A stretch of DNA of 25,318 bases. Origin: an uncultured Saprospiraceae bacterium (GTDB taxonomy: Bacteria; Bacteroidota; Bacteroidia; Chitinophagales; Saprospiraceae). The translations under genes were made by a program, and so were the position numbers. Location: contig CALCSX010000417.1 of NCBI GenBank assembly GCA_937894165.1, positions 1 to 25,318 on the forward strand. The letters are read 5' to 3'. Each line of letters opens with the position of its first letter. Positions within the stretch are counted from its first letter, which is position 1. The notes under the pieces were generated by a model. It had not been told where the DNA came from, did no database searches, and saw nothing but the letters and a program-made list of their open reading frames with translations. Shown here piece by piece: positions 15,079 through 24,435 of the stretch.

Positions 15079-15663
15079 ATGTTAGGACTTAAATTAACCA
15101 CGGATCCCAGATGGGTAAATCTGGCTGAAATGGAGTTGGCTGAGATTTTAACTGATCATGCTTATTGTGAACTCAAAGCTGCTTCTTATTGCATATCGCT
15201 GGTCCAATCCTTTCCCGAAAAAGAATCTTTAGTAGAAAAAGTTGCCCCTATCGTAACAGAAGAGTGGGGACACTTCAGAATGGTTTTGAAAGAATTGAAG
15301 AAGAGAAATCTAAAACTGGGCAAACAGCGAAAGGATAAATATGTTAACGAACTATTGAAATTTCAAAAAAAGCAAACGAATGATCAGGATCGATTGACTG
15401 AAAAATTATTAACCTGTGCACTTATTGAAGCCAGATCATGCGAACGGTTCAGATTACTTTCAGAACAAATCTCTGATCCGGATCTTAGAAAGTTTTACAG
15501 AGAATTTATGATAGCTGAAGCTAATCATTATGTGCTTTTCTTAGAGCTTGCTAAGGATTATGGCAGAGATGAAAATTACGTCCTAGACAGGTGGAATGAA
15601 TTCCTGATGAGAGAAGCTGAGATTATGAATTCCTTAACCTTGAGAGGTGACAGAATGCATTAA
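15079..15663 (+). CDS. miaE: tRNA-(ms2io6A)-hydroxylase, MiaE-like diiron enzyme
   Basis: Ferritin-like oxygenase that hydroxylates the prenyl group of ms2i6A at position 37 of tRNAs reading UNN codons. The four-helix diiron pattern is complete: EILTDHAYCELKAA supplies E22 and E31, VTEEWGHFRMV has the ExxH pair, IEARSCERF is the second-half carboxylate segment, and EANHYVLF carries the last ExxH. The end, TLRGDRMH, is typical of the family. Length 194 fits. It acts at tRNA position 37, as does TrmD encoded nearby, but the two genes are in different transcription units. It converges on the large propeller gene with only 24 bp between stops and no clear terminator. Confidence 0.9.
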   Translation: MLGLKLTTDPRWVNLAEMELAEILTDHAYCELKAASYCISLVQSFPEKESLVEKVAPIVTEEWGHFRMVLKELKKRNLKLGKQRKDKYVNELLKFQKKQTNDQDRLTEKLLTCALIEARSCERFRLLSEQISDPDLRKFYREFMIAEANHYVLFLELAKDYGRDENYVLDRWNEFLMREAEIMNSLTLRGDRMH

Positions 15664-15687
15664 TTCGATAAAACCAAATTTCTGAAT

Positions 15688-18351
15688 TTACTCCACGCGA
15701 AAAAGTTGTTGTCCTTTATAAACAACGATTTGAGCATTCGAAAAACCGGCATTAACAGCAGACTTTTGTGCTTTTCGGGCATTTTCAATATCATCAAAGC
15801 CTTTTACAAGCATTACAGTATAATCGCCACTTTGAAAAGTTCTGATTTCTCCCAGATCCTGCACTTTTGATTCATCAAAATATTTGATATCCAGATACGC
15901 CGCCAACCTAATTAGATACTCCACATCTTCTTCGTTTTTCAACTTTTCATTTACTTCAGCAGGCACTTCCTGCGTAACTGTTTCCTGAGTGACTTTGGTT
16001 TCAGTTCTCTCTACAATTTTAGGCTCAGCTTCTTTTTTAGTCGCCGGCACTTTTGTTACTTTATTTTGAACGATTGGCTCTGATTTCTTAACTGAAGGTT
16101 TAGTTTCAGGCTCTGAATCCTTTTCAGCCATTTTTTCTTTAGAGACAGATTCAGTAGGACCCGGTATTGAAATTCCCGGTTCATTTACTTTCGTTTGGGA
16201 AGCATTCGGATCTTCTATGAAGCCCATAAGTTCCTCTGTTTGCTGTATCACGAATGCATCAGAAAATTCACTAAATGCCTTCACCTTTATCAGTGTTTTC
16301 TTAGCTTCATCTTGCGAGGCATACACACCGAGTCTCACTTTAGATAAGCCACGCTCTTGAACTACATAAACTCTTCCGTATTCCTTCAAAGATTTGAAAT
16401 AATCAAAATTAATCTGGTCCGTTGCCACACTTGCTAACTGAATGGCATAACCTCGACTAAGTAAAAGATTGATCCTATTGGGTTGTCTTACTTCTTCTTT
16501 GCTCAATGGAATAGTATCTATCGATGCATAATAATCAATGCCTTTGGGTTGTATCATAGGGACACCCGACGCAGCGTAAGGTTTGGTGCCTATTTCAGCA
16601 ATATAGAAAACCTCAAAGTTTTCAGTAGGTATATTTATATCCGTGGTAAAGGTTTGTGTTTCAATTTCGAAACCTGGATATTCAATCTTAATATCATAAG
16701 TTGTATTTGGTTCCAAATAGAACTCAAACTTTCCATGAACATCCGAATAGGCTGTTTGGACTTCATCACTGCCGGCTCTTTTCAACTCAATAAAAGCTCC
16801 ACCGATCGCTTTTTGATTGGCAGCATTTTTGACCTTCCCTCCTGAAAATTGACTAATCTTCTTTAGAAAAATATTGTAGTAGGTTTCTACTCCTTCAATC
16901 TTGTCGTAGTGAATGTGCAAGGCAGATTTGGTGTAACCAACTTTGGTAACCATTAAATGACATTCAAAATTCTCTCTGGCTTTAAAAGAACATATTCCAC
17001 TTTTATTACTGGCGTAGGTAGGCTCTCCACAAGACGAGAAGTCAACCATTACGCCGGGCAGTGGTTTATTATTGGACTCATCTTTTACCACTATATTGAC
17101 TTTCTTGTAAGTCTTCTTAATAGTATAAATATCGCAATTCCCTTTTCCGCCTTGTCGGTTAGAAGAAATATATCCGAAATTATCATCTTCATCATACCAT
17201 ATCGAATAATCATCGTAGGAAGAATTAATACCCTTACCCATATTTATCCGAGAGACCCACTCCCCCGCTACCATATTGACTCTAAATACATCGAACCCTC
17301 CAAAACCCGGATGGTAGTCAGATGCAAAGTATAAATAATTATCTACTAAAATCGGACTGATCTCATCACCTGGAGAGTTTATTTCCGACCCTAAATTTAC
17401 AGGTTCTGACCATTTACCATTCATGTAAACAGACTTGTAAATATCAAAACCACCGTACCCCCCGGCTCTATTGCTGGTAAAATATAGCGTTTTCCCATCT
17501 TCGGAGAAAGCCGGCATTCCATTCGACACTCCCGGCTCATTGTATGGAAAGGCAACCAGACCATTAATCATATTGCCATTTTCATATTTTCCTATGAAAA
17601 TTGACATATTTAATAAATTATCACCGTAGATTCTTTGATTGGTATGAAAAGAATGTTTTGTGACTGCCACCTTTTTGTCCGAAGGAGAATAGGATAAGGG
17701 TCCCAAATTTGCAGGTATATTATTATTTAATGCTTTGGAAAAATGTATTTTTTCGCCCCAATCAGCCCTGAATATTCGTGCTTTACTGAAATCCATAATA
17801 GGACCACGAGTCATTTCTTTGTCCTCTCTTACAGAAATAAAGCTTAAATGCTTATCAAATAAAACCGGATAAAAATCGAAATCGGTTGTGCTAAGTGGTA
17901 AAATACTTTCTTTAAATTCAATTTCTTTAGGTCGGCTATTGGCTATTGCAAATTCACAACTTTTTATAAAGTGATCCGCCATAGTAGCATCTACATTCTT
18001 AAACTTGTCCAAAGCGGCAATTGCTTCAGCATACATTTCAAGACCCATCAAATTTCGGATATAATAAATATCGTCAGTGGAAGCCTGGGGATTAGTCTGA
18101 TAATATTTTACAAACAGGCTATGGGAACGTTGCAATTTATTTAATAAATGTTGTGAAATGGCAGCACCTAATAAGGCTTTTTGATTTTCATTGTCTGTTT
18201 CAAGAATATCATTATATAGTTTAGCCGCAACTTCTATATCGTTTAGTATAAAAAACTTTTCTGCCCTTTCAATTGGAGTTTGTCCCGTCAAAACCAGAAC
18301 ATTGCATAAAAATGCGAAGATTAATAAATTCTTAATCATAGATGTTTGCAT
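15688..18351 (-). CDS. PorE-like envelope protein: TPR, PD40 propeller, two carboxypeptidase-regulatory-like domains, two SPOR domains
   Basis: An 887-residue exported protein (signal peptide about 1-24; Met5 is an alternative start). Domain order: TPR-like helices 25-135; a WD40/PD40 beta-propeller about 150-410 with repeats such as AFSEDGKTLYFTSNRAGGYGG and YLYFASDYHPGFGGFDVF; two carboxypeptidase-regulatory-like Ig domains about 418-498 and 502-585; a SPOR domain 633-706; a Pro/Lys/Glu/Thr-rich linker 707-807; and a second SPOR domain 811-882. The first three modules match PorE of the type IX secretion system, but PorE ends in an OmpA-like peptidoglycan-binding domain. Here two SPOR domains, also peptidoglycan binders, take that place. 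A periplasmic protein linking the wall to an outer-membrane machine is the likely role. It diverges from a T9SS-exported subtilase. Confidence 0.85.
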   Translation of the reverse strand: MQTSMIKNLLIFAFLCNVLVLTGQTPIERAEKFFILNDIEVAAKLYNDILETDNENQKALLGAAISQHLLNKLQRSHSLFVKYYQTNPQASTDDIYYIRNLMGLEMYAEAIAALDKFKNVDATMADHFIKSCEFAIANSRPKEIEFKESILPLSTTDFDFYPVLFDKHLSFISVREDKEMTRGPIMDFSKARIFRADWGEKIHFSKALNNNIPANLGPLSYSPSDKKVAVTKHSFHTNQRIYGDNLLNMSIFIGKYENGNMINGLVAFPYNEPGVSNGMPAFSEDGKTLYFTSNRAGGYGGFDIYKSVYMNGKWSEPVNLGSEINSPGDEISPILVDNYLYFASDYHPGFGGFDVFRVNMVAGEWVSRINMGKGINSSYDDYSIWYDEDDNFGYISSNRQGGKGNCDIYTIKKTYKKVNIVVKDESNNKPLPGVMVDFSSCGEPTYASNKSGICSFKARENFECHLMVTKVGYTKSALHIHYDKIEGVETYYNIFLKKISQFSGGKVKNAANQKAIGGAFIELKRAGSDEVQTAYSDVHGKFEFYLEPNTTYDIKIEYPGFEIETQTFTTDINIPTENFEVFYIAEIGTKPYAASGVPMIQPKGIDYYASIDTIPLSKEEVRQPNRINLLLSRGYAIQLASVATDQINFDYFKSLKEYGRVYVVQERGLSKVRLGVYASQDEAKKTLIKVKAFSEFSDAFVIQQTEELMGFIEDPNASQTKVNEPGISIPGPTESVSKEKMAEKDSEPETKPSVKKSEPIVQNKVTKVPATKKEAEPKIVERTETKVTQETVTQEVPAEVNEKLKNEEDVEYLIRLAAYLDIKYFDESKVQDLGEIRTFQSGDYTVMLVKGFDDIENARKAQKSAVNAGFSNAQIVVYKGQQLFRVE

Positions 18352-18552
18352 TTACAGAAATGTATCTTCAAATAAAATATAAAATTAAGATTTTTTTAGC
18401 AAAAAATCTAATTACTCAAGCCAAAGGTGATTAAAATAACATATAAGTATTTAATATATATTAACTTTAAAATTTATGTGATTAAATCTTTTTTTCCTAT
18501 CTGCATATAAATAATTACCTTTATATAGTTATTTAGTAAAATAAAAAGCAAT

Positions 18553-21486
18553 ATGAAATTTTCAATTCTACCCATTTTATTTTTTTTATTTTTCTCTTGT
18601 AATTGTCTATTTTCTCAATTAGTTTCGCATAAATATGGCGAATTAATTATTCAATTACCTGAAGGTGACTCTTTTCATGACTTTGAAAGAAGCTATAAAA
18701 TTAAGTCCAATCACGATTTAACTCCGATCCGATTATTGTCAAAAACTGCTAATATTTGGTTAGTTTCTTTCGATTTTAATCGATCTAACCAATACCAAAT
18801 TCTGGAAGAATTAAAGCGATCGGAAGATGTTATAACAGCCCAATTTAATCATAAAATAGAAGAACGAGCGACCATCCCCAACGATAATAGATTTATAGAG
18901 CAATGGATGTGGTTAAATACCGGTCAAAGTGGTGGAAGTGTTGGTGCTGATATTTCTCTTACCCAAGCATGGGATTTTACGACAGGAGGTGTAACTTCTT
19001 CTGGGGATACCATAGTTGTTGCGGTTTTAGATTCCGGTGTCGATCTGGATCACCTGGATTTGTGGCCCAATGTATGGTCGAATAATGGCGAAATTCCCGG
19101 TGATGGTATTGATAATGATGGAAATGGATTTGTTGATGATGTATACGGTTGGAATTTTAGCACAGAGTCAAATGAAGTAAATACAGACAGAGATCATGGA
19201 ACTGCAGTTGCAGGTATAATTGGTGCCGTGGGAAATAATAATTTTGGTGTAGTAGGTGTAAATTGGGATGTCAAAGTAATGAATCTAATACGAAGAGGAG
19301 TCTTTGAAGATGCTGTTATTGAGGGTTATGATTATGCCTTACAACAAAGAATTAGATATAACGAGAGCAATGGAGAACAAGGTGCCTATGTTGTTGCAAT
19401 GAACACTTCTTTTGGAATAGATCGGGGAAAGCCGGCCGATGCACCCATATGGTGTTCGTTTTATGATTTAATGGGACAACATGGTATTTTGAATTGTGGC
19501 GCAACATCCAATAGTCCAATTAATGTTGATCTGGATGGCGACCTTCCAACAGCTTGTCCAAGTGATTTCCTGATATCCGTGGCTGCTACCGATCATAATG
19601 ACAACAGAAATTTCAGTGGCTTCGGACCCATATCAATAGATTTGGCAGCACCAGGGCAAAATGTACTTTCCTTAAGTAATAATGGTGGCTTTCGCCAACA
19701 AACAGGCACCTCATTTGCCTCTCCGACTGTTGCAGGACTCATTGCGCTTCTTTATTCTCTCCCATGCCCCGGATTAGAACAAATCGCAAAGGAAAATCCT
19801 CAAGAATTTGCAAGTATAATCAGAGATGCAGTTTTTCAAGGAGTCGATGTTCTTCCCAATTTGGAGAGTGACACCAAGTATAGCGGTAGAATAAACGCTT
19901 TAAGATCCATGCAAATCCTGTCGAATTTCTGCTCCGACTGCCCGACTGTCGTGACTTCAAATATAGTTTCTTTGACAGATGAAAGCGCCATTATAAACTG
20001 GGAATTATTCGGTAGTTCAATCGATCAAACCAATATCCAATATAGAATCCAGGGAGAAACTACCTGGATTGATTTAATTGATGTGACCTCTCCTTTTACC
20101 TTTACAGACTTAGATCAAGATCAAACATATGAATATCGCTTTATCAATATCTGTCAAGGAGAATTATCTGATCCGTCTATCATCTTTGAATTTTCGACCC
20201 TGGGTGGATGTGGGATCATCAATATAAGTAGTGTAGATTCCATCAATATTACAGATTACGAAATTACTTGGAACGATAATTATAATCTGGCATATGAAAT
20301 TCAAATTCGCGAATTGGGTCTAACAGAATGGATAACTTACCTGTCTGTTGATACCTCGCTGGTCATAGAAGATTTAGCACTTTGTCAAGAGTATGAAGCC
20401 AGAATTAAACCTGTCTGTTTGGGAGAAATGACAACATTTTCAGAACCATTTAGTTTTTCCACTTACGGTTGTGAAAGTTGCTCGGAAAATGAATATTGTA
20501 TTCCTGCAATTGATGATAATTTTGGAGAATTTTTAAGTGAAATTACTTTGAATGATTGGACATTTTCGAATGATATTGAGGTTCCTTTTTACGAGAGTAA
20601 TGCCTTCGTTATCACTAGTCTAAATATCGATTCTGAGTATATTATTACAATGACACCGGGCTTTTTAGACCAGATGTATGATGAAAGTATGAAAGCATGG
20701 ATAGACTTTAATGGCGATGGGATATTCCAAGATGAAGAACTAATCTTAGACTCAGGCATGCCCACACAGCTAGCTGTAACAGATACATTTATCGTTCCGA
20801 TTGGTGCTGAGTTAGGTATCACCAAGGTCCGTTTTTCGCTCTTCGATGATGCACCTGAATTAGGTCCTTGTGACGATTTAGAATACGGATTTGTTAGAGA
20901 TTTCTGTATTGAAATAGCTAATCCTCTATGCGCTTCAGTCGAAACTATAGACACCTCTGAAATGACCACATCAAGTGCCACAATTAAATGGACAAGCAAT
21001 CCGGACTTTACAATAGGTTACACTTATCGATACAGAGAATTAGGCACGACAGAATGGAGTGAGGAAGTAGCGACTATTTTTACCACAGCACGATTATTTA
21101 GTCTTAAAGAATGCACAGAATATGAATTTCAAGTAAGAAATATTTGCCAGTTTGATGTTTCTGAATACGAAACCGACCTTATCTTTAAAACAGAATGCCC
21201 AACAAGTACTATGGAAATAGTTAACAATAAGTTAAATTTACATATATATCCCAACCCATTTTACGATAATTTCAATGTAGAGTTTGAATCTTCGGGCTTA
21301 AAAAACATTAGGGTTCAACTCTTCAATATCAATGGCAATTTAATTCAAAAGGTTGAATTGGGAGCATTGACGGAGGGGACTACAAACTACAAATTTGGAA
21401 ACTTATTTGTACCTTCGGGCGTTTATATTCTCACAGTGGCTGACGATCATAGAATCATCGCTACGAAAAAATTAATAAAGATTTAG
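18553..21486 (+). CDS. Secreted subtilisin-like serine protease with FN3 and GEVED-like domains and T9SS sorting domain
   Basis: A 977-residue S8 peptidase exported by Sec and then T9SS. Signal peptide is about 1-22; the propeptide about 25-105. In the catalytic domain (about 115-455) Asp160 lies in VAVLDSGVD, His215 in DRDHGTAVAG, the oxyanion Asn284 in MNTSFG and Ser387 in TGTSFASPTVAG, so it should be active. A calcium-type loop GDGIDNDGNGFVDD lies at 183-196. Two fibronectin-III-like repeats follow (about 463-550 and 553-637), then a GEVED-like domain (about 640-788) with WIDFNGDGIFQDEE and a diverged YGFVRDFCI in place of GEVEDYCI. A third FN3 (790-880) and the C-terminal sorting domain (895-977, starting LHIYPNPF, ending KKLIKI) complete it. 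It probably degrades extracellular protein. Confidence 0.95.
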   Translation: MKFSILPILFFLFFSCNCLFSQLVSHKYGELIIQLPEGDSFHDFERSYKIKSNHDLTPIRLLSKTANIWLVSFDFNRSNQYQILEELKRSEDVITAQFNHKIEERATIPNDNRFIEQWMWLNTGQSGGSVGADISLTQAWDFTTGGVTSSGDTIVVAVLDSGVDLDHLDLWPNVWSNNGEIPGDGIDNDGNGFVDDVYGWNFSTESNEVNTDRDHGTAVAGIIGAVGNNNFGVVGVNWDVKVMNLIRRGVFEDAVIEGYDYALQQRIRYNESNGEQGAYVVAMNTSFGIDRGKPADAPIWCSFYDLMGQHGILNCGATSNSPINVDLDGDLPTACPSDFLISVAATDHNDNRNFSGFGPISIDLAAPGQNVLSLSNNGGFRQQTGTSFASPTVAGLIALLYSLPCPGLEQIAKENPQEFASIIRDAVFQGVDVLPNLESDTKYSGRINALRSMQILSNFCSDCPTVVTSNIVSLTDESAIINWELFGSSIDQTNIQYRIQGETTWIDLIDVTSPFTFTDLDQDQTYEYRFINICQGELSDPSIIFEFSTLGGCGIINISSVDSINITDYEITWNDNYNLAYEIQIRELGLTEWITYLSVDTSLVIEDLALCQEYEARIKPVCLGEMTTFSEPFSFSTYGCESCSENEYCIPAIDDNFGEFLSEITLNDWTFSNDIEVPFYESNAFVITSLNIDSEYIITMTPGFLDQMYDESMKAWIDFNGDGIFQDEELILDSGMPTQLAVTDTFIVPIGAELGITKVRFSLFDDAPELGPCDDLEYGFVRDFCIEIANPLCASVETIDTSEMTTSSATIKWTSNPDFTIGYTYRYRELGTTEWSEEVATIFTTARLFSLKECTEYEFQVRNICQFDVSEYETDLIFKTECPTSTMEIVNNKLNLHIYPNPFYDNFNVEFESSGLKNIRVQLFNINGNLIQKVELGALTEGTTNYKFGNLFVPSGVYILTVADDHRIIATKKLIKI

Positions 21487-21513
21487 TTTCATAATCAATA
21501 GGGATGATTATTT

Positions 21514-21546
21514 GAGAGCCGGCTTCTGAAAAGTTGCCGGTTTCTC
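21514..21546. terminator. Probable hairpin terminator after the subtilase
   Basis: GAGAGCCGGC (21514-21523) pairs with GCCGGTTTCTC (21536-21546), with one bulged position, around a 12-base loop. It begins 27 bases past the stop. The following ATTTATAAT is AT-rich but not a clean T-run, so confidence is moderate. Confidence 0.5.
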
Positions 21547-21780
21547 ATTTATAATATGTTCCTGATAAACGTAACTCTTGCATACATCAAAGTATTGAAT
21601 TTTTCTCGCAAAGTATCCCGGTAAGAATAAGCCTGTGTTTTAAAAAAAATTCCTTCGACATTGAATAATAATGAAGTAATATTGAAACCATTGAGACATT
21701 CAGGATTTTCATTGAGGAATTAAGTATTCTCAACTAACCTTAATTTCTTTTATATAACTCTATCAGTATTCATCATTCCC

Positions 21781-21859
21781 AACACAAATGTCGGCGTAAG
21801 TTTGCAAATGTATTCGTGTTGCTTGCTATGATGGAGATAGTTTGTAACTTATGCCTCCG
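21781..21859. repeat. Overlapping imperfect inverted repeats
   Basis: CGGCGTAAGTTTGCAAA (21792-21808) is an imperfect inverse of TTTGTAACTTATGCCTCCG (21841-21859). A second, shorter pair, AACACAAAT (21781-21789) with a complementary ATTCGTGTT (21812-21820), overlaps it. It may be a decayed small mobile element or chance. Confidence 0.3.
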
Positions 21860-21975
21860 CTCAAACTTTTTACCCCAAGTTTTTATATTAAAAACACAGG
21901 AATAAGTGCCGGTTTAGATACTTAATGGTTCGGCTTACTTCTTAAATAAGTTATAGAGAAGTCTAAAAGAAATCA

Positions 21976-23073
21976 TTAATTCCCGATAGCGATAATACCT
22001 GATCCGGAAAAAAGGATGGTCTCATTATCCTCCGATTGTAACATCAATTGTGTAGAAAAAGAAATCTTATCCGTTGGCTCATTATCAACATTAGGTAAAA
22101 ATGTTTCGATTCCTTTTATTCTAAAGTACGATGAGGTCGGTTGGCTGACGGGGAGAATAGAATTGAAATATTTTCCATTCTCGTCATAGTATTCTATATA
22201 TGTTGAATTCAGAGCCTCAATCATGCCTAGATATTCATTACTTCCTGTAAAATTAATTCTTGAGGAGACCCACTTATCTTCTTCATCCTGAGTAATGTAG
22301 AAATTAGCTTCAACTATCGTTTTGGATTCAGCATCAACTACAGAAAGTTTATATTCTCCTAATTGATCAACGGAAATTGATGAATCGAAATAATGTTGGC
22401 TACCATCAGGAAAGAATACTGATGAATTGATAATATCAAAGTTAGCTTGGAGAAAAATTTTTGAATTAGAACTGTCTTCTCCTTCAAAAAAGATATGTAG
22501 ATTTTCAGTTCCCAAATTTTTCAAACCTTCCCCTTTAGTCGTAACATTATAGTAGTATTTCTTACCCTCTAATTCTTTTACCAATTCTACCCTATTCTCT
22601 GCTTTTTGCTCAATTAAGTAGCGACTCTCACTAGAGTAGGTTTTTTCTTCACCGTCAATGAATAACTTCATATTCGTAGAAGGAAAGTTTCCGAAAAGAC
22701 TGGCTTGTACCGACAATTCCCAAAACGGTATTGTATCGCTGTCAAATAAGTCTAATTCTCCGATTTTAGGATAAACATAATTCCCCGAGATGACATCCTG
22801 ACCAATTATATTTACGACTAAAGCGGATTGTAAGAGTGGCGAAGTTCCATTACTTGGCGCTAAGAGACCTCTGTTAATTCTTAAACTACCAATGGTATCC
22901 GACTCTGCAAACATAAAATAATCCTCGATTCCGGCACCCAAAGTTAAGGAGTCGCCATTGACTGTCATATTTACAGTAAAAATGGGATTATCTTCCAATT
23001 TATCAATTGGCAAATCATCCAACTTACTACAGGAGGTTAACACAAGCATCAAAAACAACAAAAATCTTATCAT
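21976..23073 (-). CDS. Lipoprotein of unknown function, third gene of the sigma-factor operon
   Basis: Not recognised. A 365-residue lipoprotein with a lipobox LTSC and acylated Cys15. The residues after the cysteine (SKLDDLP) include a lysine and two aspartates, loosely like the K-(D/E)2 surface-export signal known in some Bacteroidota, so surface display is possible. The rest is beta-rich, with repeated short strands and turns (TVNGDSLTLGAG, SSRINFTGSNEYLG) and no catalytic motif. Its start lies 2 bp past the stop of the preceding gene, so it belongs to the same operon as the sigma factor and the trans-envelope protein. It could be the surface sensor or ligand partner of that protein (inference). 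Confidence 0.85.
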   Translation of the reverse strand: MIRFLLFLMLVLTSCSKLDDLPIDKLEDNPIFTVNMTVNGDSLTLGAGIEDYFMFAESDTIGSLRINRGLLAPSNGTSPLLQSALVVNIIGQDVISGNYVYPKIGELDLFDSDTIPFWELSVQASLFGNFPSTNMKLFIDGEEKTYSSESRYLIEQKAENRVELVKELEGKKYYYNVTTKGEGLKNLGTENLHIFFEGEDSSNSKIFLQANFDIINSSVFFPDGSQHYFDSSISVDQLGEYKLSVVDAESKTIVEANFYITQDEEDKWVSSRINFTGSNEYLGMIEALNSTYIEYYDENGKYFNSILPVSQPTSSYFRIKGIETFLPNVDNEPTDKISFSTQLMLQSEDNETILFSGSGIIAIGN

Positions 23074-23075
23074 AT

Positions 23076-24431
23076 TTAAAACTTTTGTCTAATTTGTATT
23101 ATTGCCCTGCCCCAATTACTCGCACCGGGTGATCTAAACTCCTCCACTTCATTGGAATTAATATAATTCGACATCGCACTTTCGATTCTTGCCCCAATGA
23201 TAGTTTTATGTCCAATATAGTATTCATAACCTAGTATAAAATTCCATGTTGGTTCAGGTAAAAATGCTTTATTTCCTATCCAACCTTTTTCTTTTAAAAT
23301 CCGATCATCTCCGGCTACATTCAAATGGAATTCACCTTTCGAAGCTAGAATTCTTTCTAATTCAACACCGGCAAAAATAACATTCTTATTTTTTCTAAAG
23401 CCTACTTCCAGTGGAATAGACATGGAATTAGTTCGCTGTACCTCTAATTCATAAACGTCTTGATCACTTCCAAAACTATAAACGGTTTTTTCATAAGAAT
23501 ATCCCGCATGTCTTGGTGTATTCTGGCTTGCGAATGTAATACCTGTTCTTACAAATAAATTAGGATTTAGGTCTAAACCAATAGATACTCCACCTTTGAT
23601 CAATAAATAATCAGGTTTTGCCATAAAACCGGTACCCAAAAATGCATCTAAAAATGGTTTTGGCTTTTTATTGATATTATACCACTTATTCTTATTGCTA
23701 TTAATACTTAGATCCACAGACTCAAAGGAAGAATTAATTTGTTCGGGAAAAATATTGAGAATAGGTTCCACTTCTTCGATTAAATCATTTCTAGTATCAT
23801 TTTCGTTGGAGACTATCTCATTATCGAAAGTTCCGGGGGTTTCAAAACCGTGTTCTTCCTCAAAAAGTATGGATGAGCTGACCTTCGTTTGTTTGCTTTT
23901 ATCGCTTATTTTTGGTAAATTCTTTTTTCTACTTTTTGGATAATTTTCATCGTCTGATCCAAAAACATCCACTTCCTCTACATCTGTAACATCATTGCTT
24001 TCTGACTGTAATAGGCTATAGTCGTCTGGATTAATAATAGAAATATTTGATTGGTTTGAGTTTTGTAAATCTGTTAATTTTGGATCGTTTGGCTTTAATG
24101 TTTTTCCATCCAAGGCTAATATTTCCGAATCTGAAATTGAAATATCCTTTATACTACTTTCATCGGAAACTGCTACATCCACTATTTCTCGAGGAACAGA
24201 ATCTTCGTGGATTTGACTTTGTATCTTGACGTAATAGAAGATACTGATACCAAGAACTATTATCAAAAGTGTGGCTGCTGTGATATAATCCCAAATAGCT
24301 ACCGGTCTTTTAATTGGATTTTCATCCAAATAAGCAGACATGCGATCCCAATTGGACGGATCGAAAGGCACATTATTTTCGCCTAGCCTATCTTTGAATA
24401 ATTTATCAAAATCTTTACCTTCCATTTTCAC
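23076..24431 (-). CDS. Anti-sigma-like membrane protein with outer-membrane-barrel-like C-terminus
   Basis: A 451-residue protein with an unusual layout. Residues 1-47 are soluble (FDKLFKDRLGENNVPFDPSNWDRM...), in a form often found downstream of ECF sigma factors in Bacteroidota. One hydrophobic span follows (about 48-68, YITAATLLIIVLGISIFYYV). Residues 69-257 are a long, Asp/Glu/Ser/Asn-rich linker. Residues 258-451 are alternating beta strands with aromatic belts (FLDAFLGTGFMAKPDYLLIKGG, IPLEVGFRKN, FILGYEYYIG) ending IQIRQKF. The terminal Phe and strand pattern resemble small outer-membrane barrels of the porin/OMP_b-brl type. The start is Met1, or Met3 as an alternative. Four bp separate it from the sigma gene. 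It may hold the sigma factor in the cytoplasm while sensing at the outer membrane (inference). Confidence 0.8.
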   Translation of the reverse strand: MKMEGKDFDKLFKDRLGENNVPFDPSNWDRMSAYLDENPIKRPVAIWDYITAATLLIIVLGISIFYYVKIQSQIHEDSVPREIVDVAVSDESSIKDISISDSEILALDGKTLKPNDPKLTDLQNSNQSNISIINPDDYSLLQSESNDVTDVEEVDVFGSDDENYPKSRKKNLPKISDKSKQTKVSSSILFEEEHGFETPGTFDNEIVSNENDTRNDLIEEVEPILNIFPEQINSSFESVDLSINSNKNKWYNINKKPKPFLDAFLGTGFMAKPDYLLIKGGVSIGLDLNPNLFVRTGITFASQNTPRHAGYSYEKTVYSFGSDQDVYELEVQRTNSMSIPLEVGFRKNKNVIFAGVELERILASKGEFHLNVAGDDRILKEKGWIGNKAFLPEPTWNFILGYEYYIGHKTIIGARIESAMSNYINSNEVEEFRSPGASNWGRAIIQIRQKF

Positions 24432-24435
24432 ACTT

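Larger units (their letters stand above)
21487..21975. other. Noncoding gap between converging genes
   Basis: No gene seen on either strand. It holds the hairpin at 21514-21546 and overlapping inverted repeats around 21781-21859; the rest is AT-rich sequence without recognisable features. Confidence 0.6.

Noticed and set aside
20589..20999. Minus-strand reading frame of 136 codons
   Set aside because: It lies within the GEVED/FN3 part of the subtilase gene and has low-complexity Ser-rich content typical of a shadow frame.
21900..21960. Terminator for the sigma operon (CTTACTT/AATAAG pairing)
   Set aside because: The stem is short and interrupted, with almost no loop; not convincing.
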